Source of the DNA: Chimaeribacter arupi
GTDB lineage: Bacteria > Pseudomonadota > Gammaproteobacteria > Enterobacterales > Enterobacteriaceae
Direction of reading: 5' to 3'
NCBI RefSeq assembly: GCF_002858805.1
Contig: NZ_PJZI01000017.1
Coordinates: forward strand, 33,094 to 97,093
DNA length: 64,000 nt
Shown: one piece after another, positions 61,386 through 64,000 of the stretch
Layout of the letters: each line of letters starts with the position of its first letter
Position numbering within the stretch: position 1 is the stretch's first letter
Translations under genes and position numbers: made by a program
Notes under the pieces: generated by a model
Seen by the model: the letters and a program-made list of their open reading frames with translations, nothing else
Databases searched by the model: none
What the model was told of the DNA's origin: nothing

Positions 61386-62765
61386 TTAATGTCCTTTACG
61401 TAACCGGCTCACACTTAATACCACTGATGCCGCAGACGCGACGACAGCAATCCACAGAGCATAATGGACAGCCTGCAGTTCATTTATTGCCAGCAGTGCC
61501 CCCATGACAGCAGCACCGAGGCATTGGCCGAATGTCCGGACGATAGACAATACGCCTGATGCGTAGCTGGCATAGTCGCGGGATACGTTAGAGAGCATCT
61601 CCCGGTTGTTAGGGCTTTGGAAACAACCAAATCCGATGCCGCACCACAGGCTGCGTAAACAGATATCCCATACCGCAGGGCGGGCGGGTAGCGTGGCCAG
61701 CAAAATCAAACCCATAACAAAAAGAGCTAACCCAACGGTAGAAATCAGAGGCGCTGAAAATATGTCGGCCCAACGGCCCGCATGAGGCGCTATCAACACA
61801 ATGCCGATCGGCCATGGCGTAAAGAGTAACGCCGACACGACAGGGCTGTAGCCATACACGCTCTGAAACAGAAATGGCAGCGCAATAAAGGTAATTCCCT
61901 GGCTCACAAAACAGGCGAGCGACGTTAAAGCGGCCAGGGTAAAGCGTCCATTTTTGAACATGACGGGGGGTAATAAAGGATGCTTTACCCGGCGGATCTG
62001 CCAGATAAATGTTATGGCGCTGAGCATCGCAAGCAGACTCCAGCTGATAGCCTCGACACTGATGTGATGGCCTGAGGAGAAGCTGTTTGCCGCCATCACC
62101 ATTGAGCCTAAAAGTAGTGCAGAAAGCACAGCGCCTGGCGTATCGAACGGCGTTCTATCGAACACCGGTTTTCGTGGCAGCGACCTGAATACCAGCAACA
62201 GGGAAACGGTGCCGGGGAGCACGTTTATGGCGAACAACCCTTTCCAGCTTATTATGTCCAGCACTGTGCCGCCAAGTACAGGCGCGATGGCCGAGCTTGA
62301 CGCAATCAGCAGGGCATGTAGCCCAAGAATACGGCCAAGCAATCGGCCGGGGAAAACAGAACGCAGTATCGCCGGGGCAATGCTCAGGGTAGCTGCGCCG
62401 CCGATCCCTTGCATAATGCGCATTCCGATGAGCATCTCTGGCGTACTGGCCAGCGCACAACCCAGTGAAGTGAGCGTAAAGACGGTAAGGCCTGAAAGAA
62501 ACACTGGCCGGTAGCCAACGCGTACTGCCAGCGCAGCGAAGATAGCCAATGTCATGGCGGCGGAGAGCAGGTAACCGTTGGCGAACCAGACCGAGACATT
62601 CGCCGGTACCTGCATCGCTTTTGCCATGGATGGCAAGGCGATGTTGATCATCGTGCCGTCAAACACGCCCATCAGCGTCGTGGTCATCACGGCGGCCATG
62701 ACGCGCGCACGTTCTTGTCCCGGCAGGCCTTCATCGCCCGGTAGATGTGAAAATAACGTTGTCAT
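61386..62765 (-). CDS. MFS efflux transporter, DHA2-type (YebQ-like)
   Basis: A 459-residue drug:H+ antiporter resembling E. coli YebQ and, more distantly, EmrB/QacA. Features are VFDGTMINIALPSMAKAMQV at the start, SVWFANGYLLSAAM, MRIMQGIGGAATLS (motif C area), LLFTPWPIGIVLIAP and FGCFQSPNNREM. There are 12-14 predicted helices. It probably expels toxic compounds. It is divergent from the LysR gene at 62889, its likely regulator, with 123 bp between the two starts. The substrate is unknown. Confidence 0.85.
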   Translation of the reverse strand: MTTLFSHLPGDEGLPGQERARVMAAVMTTTLMGVFDGTMINIALPSMAKAMQVPANVSVWFANGYLLSAAMTLAIFAALAVRVGYRPVFLSGLTVFTLTSLGCALASTPEMLIGMRIMQGIGGAATLSIAPAILRSVFPGRLLGRILGLHALLIASSSAIAPVLGGTVLDIISWKGLFAINVLPGTVSLLLVFRSLPRKPVFDRTPFDTPGAVLSALLLGSMVMAANSFSSGHHISVEAISWSLLAMLSAITFIWQIRRVKHPLLPPVMFKNGRFTLAALTSLACFVSQGITFIALPFLFQSVYGYSPVVSALLFTPWPIGIVLIAPHAGRWADIFSAPLISTVGLALFVMGLILLATLPARPAVWDICLRSLWCGIGFGCFQSPNNREMLSNVSRDYASYASGVLSIVRTFGQCLGAAVMGALLAINELQAVHYALWIAVVASAASVVLSVSRLRKGH

Positions 62766-62888
62766 TTTTATGCCTGTGAAAGGAGGGAGACGAAAACTAT
62801 AATCAGCAGTGAATCAAGGCGGAAGATGCAGCATTTGCACTGTATCATTGCATTCGACGCCCTATCTGAATTCCTGGCAGGAACCCAT

Positions 62889-63791
62889 ATGTCCGACCCT
62901 GATTTTAACTTGCTGGTCGCGCTCGACGTTTTGCTGGCAGAAGCCAGCGTTGCGGGGGCAGCCCGACGCTTAAACCTGAGTACCTCAGCGATGAGCCGCA
63001 CACTCAGCAGGCTACGTGAGGTGACGGGGGATCCCATTCTGGTGCGGGCAGGGCGTAACATGGTGCTCACCCCTTGGGCTGAAGCAAGCCGGGATCGTGC
63101 CAGAAACGCGGTCTATGAGGCGAGGGCAGTGCTTCAGCCCTCATCCGAAACGCTCAAGGTGGAAAACCTCGAACGGCTGTTCACCATCAGGGCCAATGAT
63201 GGTTTTGTCGTGGCATTTGGCCCACTGCTCATTGCCGCCGTGGCCGAAGCGGCCCCAGGTATTTGCATACGCTTTGCACCGAAACCTGAAAAAACGCCTC
63301 GTTATCTTCGGGAGGGTTTAGTTGACCTGGAGATTGGCGTCCAGAGCAATATGGGGCCGGAAATCCGGGTGCAGAGACTCTTTCAGGATCGCTTTATTGG
63401 CGCGGTGCGCAAGGAGCATCCGCTGGCGTCACAGCCGGGAATAAACGTTGAAGATTATATTGCCTGGGGACATGTGGTGGCGTCACCCGATGGGGTGTTA
63501 CATGGTTTTGTCGATGATGCCCTGGCGGCGTCAGGCGTCATGCGCAAAGTGGTGAGTGTGGTTCCGGGCTTTCCGACTGCGTTATCCGTCGCACTGGCCT
63601 CCGACCTTATCGCCATGGTTCCCGCGCTGTACTTGCGCAACCAACAAATGACAGAAAATTTACATGTCTTTGAATTGCCATTCAAAACCCGGAACATTGT
63701 GGTGTCGCAGATGTGGCACCTAAGAATGGAAAAGGATCCGGGTCACCGCTGGCTTAGAGAGAAAATTTCAGAGGTGTGCCGGGTAGGGTAA
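62889..63791 (+). CDS. LysR-family transcriptional regulator
   Basis: A 300-residue LysR-type regulator of the NodD/MexT-like branch (FNLLVALDVLLAEASVAGAA, RRLNLSTSAMSRTLSRLREV, LVRAGRNMVLTPWA) with an effector domain from about residue 90. AGGAAC precedes ATG 62889; the frame is open 21 codons further upstream but the family start is here. It is divergent from the DHA2 efflux gene, the usual layout for a regulator and its transporter. After its stop at 63791 about 180 bp of non-coding DNA with an AGCGGAC/GTCCGCT inverted pair remain. Confidence 0.87.
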   Translation: MSDPDFNLLVALDVLLAEASVAGAARRLNLSTSAMSRTLSRLREVTGDPILVRAGRNMVLTPWAEASRDRARNAVYEARAVLQPSSETLKVENLERLFTIRANDGFVVAFGPLLIAAVAEAAPGICIRFAPKPEKTPRYLREGLVDLEIGVQSNMGPEIRVQRLFQDRFIGAVRKEHPLASQPGINVEDYIAWGHVVASPDGVLHGFVDDALAASGVMRKVVSVVPGFPTALSVALASDLIAMVPALYLRNQQMTENLHVFELPFKTRNIVVSQMWHLRMEKDPGHRWLREKISEVCRVG

Positions 63792-63972
63792 CGTATTCCG
63801 TCCCCTATCAACTAAGTCAATTGCACTGTTACCACGGGAGTTTTAAGGCACACGGGACTGCCTCCGGCACGCGTTGTTGAGACTATGCGGCTGGAGTGTG
63901 CCTGAAGTCACATCGAAAGTTAGCCACGTCCGCTTCTGGCACAAAGCGGACTGACCTCAGGTAAGGTCCGCT

Positions 63973-64000
63973 ATGAGCAAGAAACGTATATATGCTTATG
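63973..64000 (+). CDS. Possible start of a gene cut by the window end
   Basis: ATG 63973 begins MSKKRIYAY and has AGGTAAGG upstream. Nine codons are too few to judge; it may be chance. Confidence 0.2.

Overview
The window looks like part of a large plasmid (megaplasmid or secondary replicon) of an enterobacterium. Evidence: three RepFIB-like Rep_3 initiator genes lie within 16 kb (28.3-44.0 kb), each with its own ~21-bp iterons and two with DnaA boxes and GATC-rich origin DNA. There is a ParA/ribbon-helix-helix partition pair (22.3-23.2 kb) with centromere-like repeats, a Cre-type recombinase (15.5 kb) and an AbiE toxin-antitoxin system (57.8-59.5 kb). The coding DNA is fairly GC-rich. The scr sucrose genes, mdtJI, treA and YbjJ/YebQ-like transporters are enterobacterial. 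Erwiniaceae (Pantoea, Erwinia, Mixta) or a related genus is my inference, not something the sequence proves.

Layout. 0-15.3 kb is a hydrolase cassette: an amidase; a YtcJ-like amidohydrolase/DoxX/MFS operon; a divergent isochorismatase-type hydrolase; a receiver-only response regulator coupled to a 1855-residue kinase-like/AAA/GAF/PAS/histidine-kinase sensor; an AraC regulator; and an exported esterase. Two shared DNA words in its promoters suggest one regulon. 15.5-16.6 kb is a Cre homologue. 16.6-20.5 kb is an IclR-controlled module (RraA-type aldolase, D-2-hydroxyacid dehydrogenase, ACS-type MFS carrier) with a matching operator-like motif at both promoters. 20.7-22.1 kb is a scar of decayed genes (GntR, CitMHS, OtnC). 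22.3-25.2 kb holds the partition genes and a TetR/ABC-membrane-domain pair. 25.4-28.0 kb has a GGCT enzyme and an alpha/beta hydrolase with its LysR regulator.

28.0-44.0 kb alternates replication modules with cargo. Rep1 is at 28.3, Rep2 at 41.6 and a truncated Rep3 at 43.4 kb. Between Rep1 and Rep2 lies a 5-oxoproline (pyroglutamate) cluster: pxpA/B/C, a complete but split polar amino-acid ABC transporter, an aminotransferase, an SDR, a biotinyl-like protein lacking its lysine, and a LysR regulator.

44.4-64 kb is mainly sugar and stress cargo: DeoR/IMPase/MFS; a complete scrKYABR sucrose regulon with two ScrR operators; mdtJI with an upstream 32-codon leader ORF; periplasmic trehalase; AbiE with two inverted-repeat operators; a phytase-like exported esterase; and a YebQ-like efflux pump with divergent LysR. 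I found no tRNA, rRNA, CRISPR array or intact insertion sequence.
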